Part shown: positions 25,998 through 34,087 of the stretch, piece after piece
Layout of the letters: every line of letters begins with the position of its first letter
Position numbering within the stretch: position 1 is the stretch's first letter
Source of the DNA: Phycisphaeraceae bacterium
GTDB lineage: Bacteria; Planctomycetota; Phycisphaerae; Phycisphaerales; Phycisphaeraceae
DNA: 64,000 nucleotides
Direction: 5' to 3'
Assembly: GCA_040222855.1 (NCBI GenBank)
Contig: JAVKCD010000019.1
Location: forward strand, 294,912-358,911
Notes under the pieces: model-generated
Seen by the model: only the letters and a program-made list of their open reading frames with translations
The model's database searches: none
What the model was told of the DNA's origin: nothing
Translations under genes and position numbers: made by a program

Positions 25998-26819
25998 ATG
26001 GCAAAAAAAGCCTTCACCCTCATCGAACTCCTCGTCGTCATCTCAATCATCGCCCTGCTCATTGGCATCCTCCTCCCCGCACTCAGCGCCGCACGAAACA
26101 CCGCCCGAGACATCCAGTGCAAGTCACAACTCCGCCAGTTCGGACTGGCCTTCTTCGTCTACGCCGAAGACTTCGATGGACACCTCCCCACAACCTCATA
26201 CGCCCCATCACCCACCGAACCAAACTGGTTGACCTACGGCAGCAACGCCCTCAGCAGCTACCAGAACGGCCCCGACGCTGGCTCCATCTTCCCCTACCTC
26301 GGCGAACAGGCAGATATGTACCGATGCCCCGCACTACCCGCAGGTGAACTCAACAAACCCGAGACAGGCAGCAACGGCAAGTTCGACTACAACGTCTTCT
26401 CCGCATGGAACGCCGTGCAACTCAGCCACCTCCCCTCGCAAACCGAAGTCCACGCCAACGGTGCCGCCACCACCAACCCCCTCAAAGTCATCACACCCAT
26501 CCTCATCGAAGAAGACCCCTTCTTCTACCTCAACCGAACCTACTACGACGCGCAACACACCTACGCCGACCGCGTCGGCAACTGGCACAACGGCGACCAG
26601 GGCAACTTCTCCGCCTACGACGGCAGCGTCGCCTCCATCATCGAAGCTCGAGAACCCGACGGCTCTCAAATGCAAGCCTTCAGCTGGTTCGCCCAAACAC
26701 CCAACGGCACCCTCCGATCCCTGGGCGATGCCTACCGCGTCATCGGCACAGACCGCCGCGACACCAGCTTCCTCCTCAACAGCATCGAATACCGCCCCAA
26801 CCAGTGGGGACGCATGTAA
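25998..26819 (+). CDS. Prepilin-like protein with N-terminal methylation motif
   Basis: The 273-residue protein starts MAKKAFTLIELLVVISIIAL. The prepilin peptidase site is A-F-T-L-I-E at 5-10, followed by the very conserved helix 'LLVVISIIALLIGILLPALSAAR'. The body has 'CKSQLRQFGLAFFVYAEDFDGHLP', a common planctomycete feature, and ends with 'NWHNGDQGNFSAYDGSV' near 200, an H-x-DG-like motif of this family. Planctomycete genomes hold dozens of such proteins; they are thought to be pseudopilins, but their role is not established. It lies between two terminators and forms its own transcription unit. The start is fixed by the short N-terminal leader. Confidence 0.87.
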   Translation: MAKKAFTLIELLVVISIIALLIGILLPALSAARNTARDIQCKSQLRQFGLAFFVYAEDFDGHLPTTSYAPSPTEPNWLTYGSNALSSYQNGPDAGSIFPYLGEQADMYRCPALPAGELNKPETGSNGKFDYNVFSAWNAVQLSHLPSQTEVHANGAATTNPLKVITPILIEEDPFFYLNRTYYDAQHTYADRVGNWHNGDQGNFSAYDGSVASIIEAREPDGSQMQAFSWFAQTPNGTLRSLGDAYRVIGTDRRDTSFLLNSIEYRPNQWGRM

Positions 26820-26851
26820 CCCCCACCCACAAATCCAGCCAAGAACCACCC

Positions 26852-26877
26852 AACCGCCCAACAAAGGGCGGTTTTTT
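26852..26877 (+). terminator. Intrinsic terminator after prepilin gene
   Basis: AACCGCCC (26852-26859), loop AACAAA, GGGCGGTT (26866-26873 with the T run) form an 8-bp stem followed by T6. Confidence 0.9.
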
Positions 26878-26981
26878 AATCAGCTTCAACAAATAGACCA
26901 CCGCCCTCAGACGACCGCAAGGTAACCTCTACAAGGAGACAGAAAGCACCTCGCTGCACATGCACACCCGGGAAGCCCTTC

Positions 26982-27035
26982 ATGCCCTCAACCCTCCTCC
27001 CTCTAACCGCCCTCGCTCTCACCCGCCGACGCTGA
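26982..27035 (+). pseudogene. Orphan PEP-CTERM tail fragment
   Basis: Read from 26982 the DNA gives MPSTLLPLTALALTRRR and a stop, nearly the same as the last 17 residues (PSTLLPLSALALTRRR) of the pentapeptide gene ending at 24882. The DNA matches closely too (CCCTCAACCCTCCTCC). No signal peptide or body precedes it, so it is a broken 3' end. Its last 17 bases overlap the convergent rdgB stop region. Confidence 0.7.
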
Positions 27036-27801
27036 CCACCCCAGCCAACACCCCAAACACCACCAGCTTCATACAAGCTCTGCCACGATGGGAAACCTGA
27101 AGCTTTACTTCCGGGGGCAGCTCCGCCGTCGTCCGACCCTCGTGCCCCCCATCCTCGCCCAGCACAAACAACGGGTCATAACCAAAACCATTCACCCCGC
27201 GACCACGAAACGCCTCACCCCCCACACCCGAATCCGCCGCCTCCTCAGGCTGCAAAATCCGACCCTCCACCTCACCCCGTACCACCGCCAGACAACGACC
27301 CCGCAGATCCCCCGGAACCCCCTCCAATGACGTCAAGGAATTCGCAAGCTTCATCGTAGGGGGGGCGGCGACAACCATCGTGCACACAAACCGCGCCGCC
27401 CGACGAACCAACGGCACACCCTTGAGCTCCCTAAGCAACTTCCGATTGTTCGCCAGGTCCCGCTCACCCCGCGACATCCCCGCCCAAGCCTCCGGCCCAA
27501 CCTCATCCATCGCATAAAACGCCGAGTCCACCCCCGGCCGCCCCTCCAGCTCATCCACCACCAACCCCGAATCATCCGCCACACAAACCATCCCCGTCGC
27601 CGCCGCATAACCAACCGCCTTCACCGCCGCGTTCCCCACAAACGTCCCCCGATCCTCCACCGGTTCCTCGATCCCCACCCCCACCTCCCTCAGCGACCGC
27701 AACGCTATTCCCTCCAAATGCCCGCCCAGCGCAGCCGCAATCTCGTCCACCTTATGCGGGTTCCCCGTCGCAATCAGAAGCTGACACACCGGCTCCGACA
27801 T
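27019..27801 (-). CDS. rdgB: RdgB/HAM1 family non-canonical purine NTP pyrophosphatase
   Basis: The 260-residue protein begins MSEPVCQLLIATGNPHKVDE. The family motif is 'LLIATGNPHKVDEI' (8-21); 'CVADDSGLVVDELEGRPGVDSAFYA' (near 75-100) holds the catalytic Asp; 'GRGVNGFGYDPLFVL' (near 205) is the substrate loop. It hydrolyses dITP/XTP to clean the nucleotide pool. The usual 'SHRGRA' end is present ('VSHRGRACMKL'). Against ~200 residues in the family, it is long: residues about 145-170 hold an extra 'APPTMKLANSLTSLEGVPGD' bordered by C7 and G5 tracts. The last residues VVSVGG are encoded antisense to the orphan PEP-CTERM fragment. The branching-enzyme stop is 5 bp upstream, so the two are one operon. 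Confidence 0.93.
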   Translation of the reverse strand: MSEPVCQLLIATGNPHKVDEIAAALGGHLEGIALRSLREVGVGIEEPVEDRGTFVGNAAVKAVGYAAATGMVCVADDSGLVVDELEGRPGVDSAFYAMDEVGPEAWAGMSRGERDLANNRKLLRELKGVPLVRRAARFVCTMVVAAPPTMKLANSLTSLEGVPGDLRGRCLAVVRGEVEGRILQPEEAADSGVGGEAFRGRGVNGFGYDPLFVLGEDGGHEGRTTAELPPEVKLQVSHRGRACMKLVVFGVLAGVVSVGG

Positions 27802-27806
27802 ACCGA

Positions 27807-29519
27807 CTACATATCCCACCAGTTCAGATCGATCTCCGGGAAGATCACGTCGTGCACGTCCGCCTCCTGAATCTCAAACTTCTCGACCTCCGTGAGCGCC
27901 CCCAGATACTTCGAGTCCGCCGCCACCTTCTCCGCGATATCCGCCAGACACTCAAACCGCGCCACATGCTGCATGAAACGCTTGATCCCGTAATCCACCG
28001 CCTGACCCCGCCGAATCACAAACGGCCAGTCCGACGCCTGCATCAGCAACAACTCACGACCCGCCTTCTCCAGCAGCTCCTTGACCTTCGGCTTGTCCTT
28101 CCACCCCAGCTGCGCCGTCAACCGACCAAACGTCGACTCACAACGATACTCAATGTCCCACATCCAGTTCACCGTCTCATTCGTCCACACCCGGTGATCA
28201 CCCTCCTCACCCCACGAACCCTCAGGCAGCGCCGCCACCTTGTCCACCGGATGACGCTCCAAATACTCCTCCGACGTCACCACGTTGATCGACGGATCAG
28301 CATGAAGCGTCAACATCAGATCACGAATAAACCGCGGGCCCTCAAACCACCAGTGACCAAACAACTCCGCATCAAAACACGCCGTCACCAGCCCCGGCCG
28401 CCCACCCGTCCGATGCAGATGACCCGCCAGCCGATGCTTCAACTGATCCACAAAATGACTCACATGCTGATGAATCTTGTGTGGAATGTCATCCGGGTAA
28501 TACAAATGCTTGTCACCCAGGTCCACCTTGTTCCCCGTCACCTTCCAGTAACGCAGACCACGCTTAGGCGACCACTTCTTGTGAAACTCCATGTACTCAC
28601 CCGACGCCGGATACCCAATATCACCCGACCATACGGTCTCGCAGATAATCGGGTCCCGCGCAAACGCCGCCACCCGCGCCGGGCCCAAACCATCCGAGTT
28701 CACACCGTGAGGCTCGTGCACCGAGTTCCAACCACGGCCCGGATACTTCGCCGACTCATCCCATCCCACCTTCCACCAATCACCATCATTAAACACAAAC
28801 TCCGACCGAGCCTGCTCGATCAGATGATGCTCCGTGTAAAAATGCGTGATCCCCTCGTCCGCCACCAGATGCTCAATCCCGATCCGACCATGCCGACGAC
28901 CCCAGTTAATAGGCGGGTCCCAATCCCCACCCGGACGATACGCACACTCAGGCAGCCACATCCCCTTCGGCCGGAAACCCAGGACCCGCTCCGACGTCGC
29001 CAAACCCGCACGAATCTGCGCCCGAATACTCGAGTCCTCCAACAACAACGGCATATAACCATGCGTCGCATTCGACGTCAAAATCTCAATCAACCCCTCC
29101 TGCGCACACTTCGCATAAGCCTTCGGAATGTCCCGCCCAATCTCCTCAAATCGCTTGAGCAGCCCCCCGTAAAACTCCGCCCAGTACTCCGCCAGATACA
29201 CCAGGTGACCATTGTCTATCTTCTCGAAATCCTTCTTGTCCTGACCCGCCTGCGCCACCCGATCCTCTAGGTAGTGCACAAAACCCTTCTTGAAATCCTC
29301 GTGCGCCAACTGCTCCAGCAGCACAGGCGTCAAACCCATCACCAGCCGCGGGCGAGCATTGAAAAACAGACACTCATCAATCACATTCAATAGCGGCAGA
29401 TAAGTCTCAGCCGCCGCCTCGTACAACCAGTCCTCGCCGTGAGGCCAGGTCCCGTGACGAAGCACATAAGGAAGATGGCCATGAAGCACGAGACTAAACG
29501 ATCCAAGAAAGTCGCTCAT
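27807..29519 (-). CDS. GH57 1,4-alpha-glucan branching enzyme
   Basis: The 570-residue protein starts MSDFLGSFSLVLHGHLPYVL, where 'HGHLPYV' is the first GH57 motif. 'SNATHGYMPLL' (near 145), 'GMWLPECAYRPGG' (near 180-192) with the nucleophile Glu, and 'TACFDAELFGHWWFEGP' (near 375-390) with the acid/base Asp are the others. The C-terminal DUF1957 helical domain holds 'WPFVIRRGQAVDYGIKRF', typical of branching enzymes. It makes alpha-1,6 branches in glycogen-like polymers. With the glycogen synthase-like gene at 5356 and malQ it forms an unlinked glycogen set. rdgB follows 5 bp after its stop. Confidence 0.93.
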   Translation of the reverse strand: MSDFLGSFSLVLHGHLPYVLRHGTWPHGEDWLYEAAAETYLPLLNVIDECLFFNARPRLVMGLTPVLLEQLAHEDFKKGFVHYLEDRVAQAGQDKKDFEKIDNGHLVYLAEYWAEFYGGLLKRFEEIGRDIPKAYAKCAQEGLIEILTSNATHGYMPLLLEDSSIRAQIRAGLATSERVLGFRPKGMWLPECAYRPGGDWDPPINWGRRHGRIGIEHLVADEGITHFYTEHHLIEQARSEFVFNDGDWWKVGWDESAKYPGRGWNSVHEPHGVNSDGLGPARVAAFARDPIICETVWSGDIGYPASGEYMEFHKKWSPKRGLRYWKVTGNKVDLGDKHLYYPDDIPHKIHQHVSHFVDQLKHRLAGHLHRTGGRPGLVTACFDAELFGHWWFEGPRFIRDLMLTLHADPSINVVTSEEYLERHPVDKVAALPEGSWGEEGDHRVWTNETVNWMWDIEYRCESTFGRLTAQLGWKDKPKVKELLEKAGRELLLMQASDWPFVIRRGQAVDYGIKRFMQHVARFECLADIAEKVAADSKYLGALTEVEKFEIQEADVHDVIFPEIDLNWWDM

Positions 29520-29580
29520 CCCCCTATCCTACTACCGATAGCCTCTCCATGACCCCACAACCCTACCCACACGCCCACAC

Positions 29581-31062
29581 ATGACCAACCACCCCGCTGA
29601 ACACGTTAACCCCACCACCAACACCCCCGACTGGGCCGCCCAACGCATCCACTGGGTCGGCGTCGCCGGCTCCGGTATGTCCGGACTCGCCCGAATGGCA
29701 CACGCCTTCGGCGCCTCATGCACCGGCACCGACCGCTCACCCTCCAAAACCGTCAACGACCTCATCGCCCACGGCATCTCCGTCTCACTCGACCAGACTG
29801 GCGACGCTCTGCCCGATAACACCACCCTCCTCGTCGCCTCAGCCGCTATCCCCGACAACCACCCCGAACTCCAACGCGCCCAACAACAAAACATCCCCAT
29901 ACTCCGTTACGCCCAGATGCTCGGCCGCATCATGAGCCAGCACACAGGCGTCGCCGTCGCCGGAACACACGGCAAATCCACCACCACCTCACTCCTATCA
30001 CACATCCTCATCCACGCTCAACTCGACCCCTCACTCATCGTCGGCGCCAACTGCGCCCAAATAGGCGGAGGTTACCGCGTCGGATCCCCAAAACGAACCC
30101 CCGCAACAGACAACACCGACCCAGCTAGCCAAAAGATGCGGGGGGGGATACTCGTCGCCGAGGCCTGCGAATACGCACGATCCTTCCACCACCTCCACCC
30201 CACCCACGCCATCATCCTCAACATCGAAGCCGACCACCTCGATATCTACAACGGCATCGACGACATCATCAAAGCCTTCCACACCTTCGCCAGCCAGATC
30301 CACCCCGACGGCTCCCTCCTCGTCCAACACGAACTCCCCCAGCGCATGGACGTCGTCGCCGGACTCCCCTGCCACGTCGAAACCCTCGGCTTCGCACCCC
30401 AGGCCGACTGGCACCTCACCATCAACCAACGCACCACCACCCTCACCTCACGCCATGGCGACACCGCCTCCTACACCATGCCCCTCCCCGGCGAACACAT
30501 GGCCTACAACGCCGCCGCCGCCGCCATCACCGCACACCGACTCGGCGCCCCCTGGAACACCATCACCCACGCCATCAACACCTTCCAGGGTCTCGACCGC
30601 CGCATGCAACGCATAGGCGTCATCCCCGCCAAAAATGACAACGAGGTGGGGGGGGGCGTCACCGTCATCGACGACTACGGACACCACCCCACTGAAATCG
30701 ACACCACCCTCCGCGCCCTCCGCGACGCCTACCACCCCAAGCGACTCATCTGCGTCTTCCAACCCCACCAGCACTCCAGAACCCGCTTCCTCATGGAACA
30801 GTTCGCCGCCTCCTTCGCCGCCGCCGACCTCGTCATCGTCCCCGAAATCTTCTTCACCCGAGACTCCGAACTCGACCGACAACAGGTCCGTGCCGTCCAC
30901 CTCGTCTCAAAACTCCGGCAACAAGGCGTCGCCGCCATGCACGTCGACCCCCTCGACGCCATCACCGAACAACTCAAACTCATCACCCAACCCGGCGACC
31001 TCGTCGTCACCATGGGCGCCGGAAACGTCAACCAAATCGCCCACCAACTCATCAACCCCTAA
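29581..31062 (+). CDS. murC: UDP-N-acetylmuramate--L-alanine ligase
   Basis: The 493-residue protein starts MTNHPAEHVNPTTNTPDWAA, with a ~20-residue extension before 'IHWVGVAGSGMSGLARMA'. The P-loop is 'AVAGTHGKSTTTSLL' (about 121-135). 'NIEADHLDIYNGID' (near 215) and 'VIDDYGHHPTEIDTT' (near 362) complete the Mur ligase set. It adds L-Ala to UDP-MurNAc, so a peptidoglycan pathway exists. Two insertions stand out: residues about 172-189 ('TPATDNTDPASQKMRGG') between C5 and G8, and 347-358 ('AKNDNEVGGG') ending in G9. Both lie just before conserved beta-strands; the normal 'EADESDGSF' reads 'EACEYARSF', so Cys replaces Asp there, which is unusual. It is transcribed alone. Confidence 0.93.
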   Translation: MTNHPAEHVNPTTNTPDWAAQRIHWVGVAGSGMSGLARMAHAFGASCTGTDRSPSKTVNDLIAHGISVSLDQTGDALPDNTTLLVASAAIPDNHPELQRAQQQNIPILRYAQMLGRIMSQHTGVAVAGTHGKSTTTSLLSHILIHAQLDPSLIVGANCAQIGGGYRVGSPKRTPATDNTDPASQKMRGGILVAEACEYARSFHHLHPTHAIILNIEADHLDIYNGIDDIIKAFHTFASQIHPDGSLLVQHELPQRMDVVAGLPCHVETLGFAPQADWHLTINQRTTTLTSRHGDTASYTMPLPGEHMAYNAAAAAITAHRLGAPWNTITHAINTFQGLDRRMQRIGVIPAKNDNEVGGGVTVIDDYGHHPTEIDTTLRALRDAYHPKRLICVFQPHQHSRTRFLMEQFAASFAAADLVIVPEIFFTRDSELDRQQVRAVHLVSKLRQQGVAAMHVDPLDAITEQLKLITQPGDLVVTMGAGNVNQIAHQLINP

Positions 31063-31100
31063 TCCCACCCCCCACAACCAACACAAGCGCATCACCCCAC

Positions 31101-31129
31101 AAAAAAACCGCGGGCCCAACGGCCCGCGG
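31101..31129 (-). terminator. Strong intrinsic terminator for the downstream minus-strand prepilin gene
   Basis: CCGCGGGCC (31108-31116), CAAC, GGCCCGCGG (31121-31129) is a perfect 9-bp stem; on the minus strand a T7 run follows (A7 at 31101-31107). It also separates the convergent murC gene. Confidence 0.92.
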
Positions 31130-31153
31130 CTTCATGAACTCAGTATAAACGCA

Positions 31154-32176
31154 TCAGTCAATCAACAGATCAGTACCACCAGGCACATAGGTATTGTTAG
31201 AACCCGCATAGACATGAGACAAACTACCGGACGGTTTACCCGTAATGGTCCACCGATTGTTCTGGTGAGTTCTCGCATCCGTAAGAAAACCCTCATACTC
31301 ACCAGGCTCAAGACCGCTGGTTCCACCACCACGCTGGCCGCCACCCGAACCCGGATCACCATAAAGACCACGAAGATAATCAACAGTTGCTCGCGTAGAT
31401 CCAGGATCAGAATCGTTCGCGCCGCTCAGGGATAGATAACCCGCATGACCATCCGCGTATACGATCGCAATGCTCCCATTATTCCGGGCATCTGGCATGG
31501 TCATCGGGCTAGGCGGTTGACTCATGTCCCAAACGAAAATATTCCCGCGACGCTCGGTTGGACTGCCAGCTGAGCCCAGCTCAACCACCGCCGTCGTGTA
31601 GGCAATCATGCCCGATGGGTTCCGTACATCGGTACTCCTGGGAGTATAGAAAGTATCGTTAACTTGATCAGCAGGCGCATATGCTGCAAAACCCGTCGCT
31701 CGCTGCATCGTCCCGATGTTCGAGGTGTTCATCGAGAAATGCGGGAACTGCCAGTTCAGTTTCCTGAAATCCTCTTCATCGCCCGATGGCGCTTCGATGA
31801 TCGGCGCAATCTGCCCGATCTCTTCCAACAATGGGTCGGTGAACACCTCGGTTGTCCCCAAATACCCGCTCGATACCAGATTCGCTGTCCACCACTGACC
31901 CGCAGACGTCAGATCAGGATTTGTCGACGCCAACCCAGCTCCCCAGTTCCCCTGCCCAACGGAGTGATACGGCACATAGTGATCCCGGTTGTCCAGCGTG
32001 TACAACCAGATCGCCTGACCCAACGACCTCGCATTCGCCAACGCCCCCATCGCCCGCGCCGAGTTCCGCGCCGCCCCCAACGCCGGCAGCAGGATCCCAA
32101 TCAGCAACGCAATGATCGAAATCACCACCAGCAACTCAATCAACGTAAACCCGCGCCCAACACGCTTCTTCAACAT
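31154..32176 (-). CDS. Prepilin-like protein, tandem copy B
   Basis: The 340-residue protein starts MLKKRVGRGFTLIELLVVIS; GGAGATG stands before this ATG, and 42 further codons upstream are rejected. The cleavage site is G-F-T-L-I-E (9-14), then the helix 'LLVVISIIALLIGILLPAL'. The body has 'ANARSLGQAIWLYTLDNRDHYVPY' and 'FSMNTSNIGTMQRATGF', also found in the paralog at 32598. Near the C-terminus both hold 'GGGQRGGGTS' then 'EPGxYxGxLTDAR'. 'IVYADGHAGYL' (near 260) is the D-G-H type motif. The substrate or partner is unknown. Low sequence identity to ordinary pilins outside the N-terminus. The two copies are 421 bp apart, same strand. Confidence 0.86.
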   Translation of the reverse strand: MLKKRVGRGFTLIELLVVISIIALLIGILLPALGAARNSARAMGALANARSLGQAIWLYTLDNRDHYVPYHSVGQGNWGAGLASTNPDLTSAGQWWTANLVSSGYLGTTEVFTDPLLEEIGQIAPIIEAPSGDEEDFRKLNWQFPHFSMNTSNIGTMQRATGFAAYAPADQVNDTFYTPRSTDVRNPSGMIAYTTAVVELGSAGSPTERRGNIFVWDMSQPPSPMTMPDARNNGSIAIVYADGHAGYLSLSGANDSDPGSTRATVDYLRGLYGDPGSGGGQRGGGTSGLEPGEYEGFLTDARTHQNNRWTITGKPSGSLSHVYAGSNNTYVPGGTDLLID

Positions 32177-32597
32177 CACAACATCTCCAGGAATCAACAT
32201 AGGGTTCGCTTCCCGACACAGCACACGCAACAGCCCGTCACGCACGCGAAAGAAAAAACTGATCGATTGGGCCGTCTTCCCGATCGGCGTAAAGTGAAAC
32301 ACAAGCCATCCATAATGCTACCCCCCATACTTCTGTAAGACAACACCCAACTCAGACCACATCACAGAAAAACCGCAAACCCACCAGACAAAAAACTCCC
32401 AACACCAAACCCCGCGTAGCTCACGAAGCAGAGCCCATTCACCAACCCAAGCACGAAACAAGCCATAGGCGCCAGCCTATGGGCCCATCCGCTCACGCCC
32501 CTTCCATCGCAGCAACCAACCCAAGCGAAAGCCAACCAAAATCGATCCGGGCAAGAGACAGCCACACCGCATCAACGATCTCTTGCCGCGTCTCAAC
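32177..32597. other. Intergenic region between the tandem prepilin genes
   Basis: No credible gene is seen in these 421 bp; a 67-codon minus-strand frame (32362-32565) has no coding bias. Two perfect dyads are visible: CATAGGC-GCCA-GCCTATG (32464-32481), and GGCAAGAGA (32550-32558) with TCTCTTGCC (32579-32587). The latter follows the stop at 32598 and on the minus strand is followed by GATTTT, so it can be a weak terminator. The promoter of the 31154 gene must be in the left part. Confidence 0.5.
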
Positions 32598-33587
32598 TCA
32601 CTGACCGTCAAAGTTACCCGTCGGAGCCCGATACTCACCAGGCAACGCCTCACCACTCAGCGTCCAACGATTCTTGTCGTGAAGTCGCGCATCCGTCAGA
32701 TACCCGTCGTAGTTGCCGGGCTCAAAAGACGAAGTGCCTCCTCCACGCTGACCACCGCCAGCACCCGCCGGATAATAAAGGTCAACCTGAGACCCATCGG
32801 TCTCCGCAAGCTGCAGATACGAAGCGTGCCCATCCGTAAACACAATCGGCATACTCCCTCGATACCGAGGATCAGGAATACCGTTGCTCACATTCCGGGC
32901 GTAGTCCCAGCAGAACAACGAACCCTTCGTCGCCGTCTGCGCACCACCACCACCTCGCTGTCCCGTCGCAGTCGTCGACTCCTCCCTCGCCGGAATGAAC
33001 CAGATCGTCTCCGTCGGCCTAAACGCATCCGAAGTCTTAGGCGTCGGCAACGGCTTGTCCGAATCCGCACCGTAATTCGTGAACTGCGTCACACGCTGAA
33101 ACGTCCCAATGTTCGACGTGTTCATCGCAAAGTGCGGATACACCCAACTCACATCCTGGTAAGCATCGATGTCCCCCGTCGGAGCATCCAAGATGGGCGT
33201 GTTGTTGCCGTCTTCCTCAAACAGCGGGTCCGTAAACACATCACCACTGCCCAGATACCCAAGACGCACCAGCGTCGCCGTCCACCAAGTCCCCTCATCA
33301 CTGTAAGTGGAAATGTTCGGCCACCCCCCAAAACCGTGCGACTGATAGCTGATGTAGTGATCACGATTATCAATCGTGTAGGTGTACACCGCCTGCCCCA
33401 GCGACCGCGCATTCGCCATCCCACCCAGCGCCCGCGCCGTCTCGCGCGCCGCCCCCAACGCCGGCAACAAGATCCCAATCAGCAACGCAATAATTGAAAT
33501 CACCACCAGCAACTCAATCAGCGTAAACCCCGCCACCCCGCGACCCGCTCCACCACACTGCGCCATCCGCTTCACTCGATCCATCAT
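32598..33587 (-). CDS. Prepilin-like protein, tandem copy A
   Basis: The 329-residue protein starts MMDRVKRMAQCGGAGRGVAGF, with AGGAG 8 nt before the first ATG; an eight-codon longer start is rejected. The cleavage site is G-F-T-L-I-E (about 20-25) followed by 'LLVVISIIALLIGILLPALGAAR'. It shares 'ANARSLGQAVYTYTIDNRDHYISY', 'FAMNTSNIGTFQRVTQF' and 'GGGQRGGGTSSFEPGNYDGYLTDARLH' with the gene at 31154, so they are tandem duplicates that have diverged. An extra 'TATGQRGGGGAQTATKGSLF' near 220 looks like a second copy of the GQRGGG element. 'IVFTDGHASYL' is the D-G-H motif. Function unknown; probably exported pseudopilin. Confidence 0.86.
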   Translation of the reverse strand: MMDRVKRMAQCGGAGRGVAGFTLIELLVVISIIALLIGILLPALGAARETARALGGMANARSLGQAVYTYTIDNRDHYISYQSHGFGGWPNISTYSDEGTWWTATLVRLGYLGSGDVFTDPLFEEDGNNTPILDAPTGDIDAYQDVSWVYPHFAMNTSNIGTFQRVTQFTNYGADSDKPLPTPKTSDAFRPTETIWFIPAREESTTATGQRGGGGAQTATKGSLFCWDYARNVSNGIPDPRYRGSMPIVFTDGHASYLQLAETDGSQVDLYYPAGAGGGQRGGGTSSFEPGNYDGYLTDARLHDKNRWTLSGEALPGEYRAPTGNFDGQ

Positions 33588-34087
33588 CCGTCGCACTCCT
33601 GGTTCAGTCATTCTTCATCGCCACGCGGGCACCCGCGCCGCGACCTCAATCCAGCAATCTTACGCACGACCACAAGACCCGGCCCGTGCGCACCATCGAT
33701 CGCGTTTGAGGCCATGAAAGACACGTTTGATTGACGACCACGGCATCCTAAGCCGGGTTCCCAACAGCAAGCCACCTGTAACTTACCCGCCCCCTTCTAT
33801 AAGACAACCCAATCACCCCCACATTCTTATACTTTTCCCCCAATTAAGTGAAGCCCACCCACACGTTGTGGATGGGCTCCGGGGAGGGAGAGGACTTCAT
33901 TTACCCCCCCCACCATCACCCCGCAACCAGCACCCCCCAAGGAACCCAAGACCAATGCGGGGGGGAGGGGGGGAGGGGGTCTGTCGCTGGATACGCGGGG
34001 TCCGAGAACACCCTGCGCACCCCAATCCCCCCAGATCGCTATTTTTTCGCGCCCCTCGCAAACGCTGCATCCGTAACGCCTTAAAGC
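33588..34087. other. Intergenic region with C8...G-tract unit and a hairpin
   Basis: No gene is seen in these 500 bp. AGCCCACCCAC and GTGGATGGGCT (33851-33877) form a long hairpin. C8 at 33904-33911 is followed 47 bp later by G7-A-G7-A-G5 (33959-33979), a guanine-quadruplex-capable run. The 5' flank of the G run, CCCAAGACCAATGC, resembles flanks of G tracts in murC, valS and ileS. The region also holds the promoter of the prepilin gene at its left side. Confidence 0.6.

Noticed and set aside
32362-32565. 67-codon hydrophobic minus-strand frame
   Set aside because: No ribosome site, no coding bias, and it lies in a gap with two regulatory-looking dyads.
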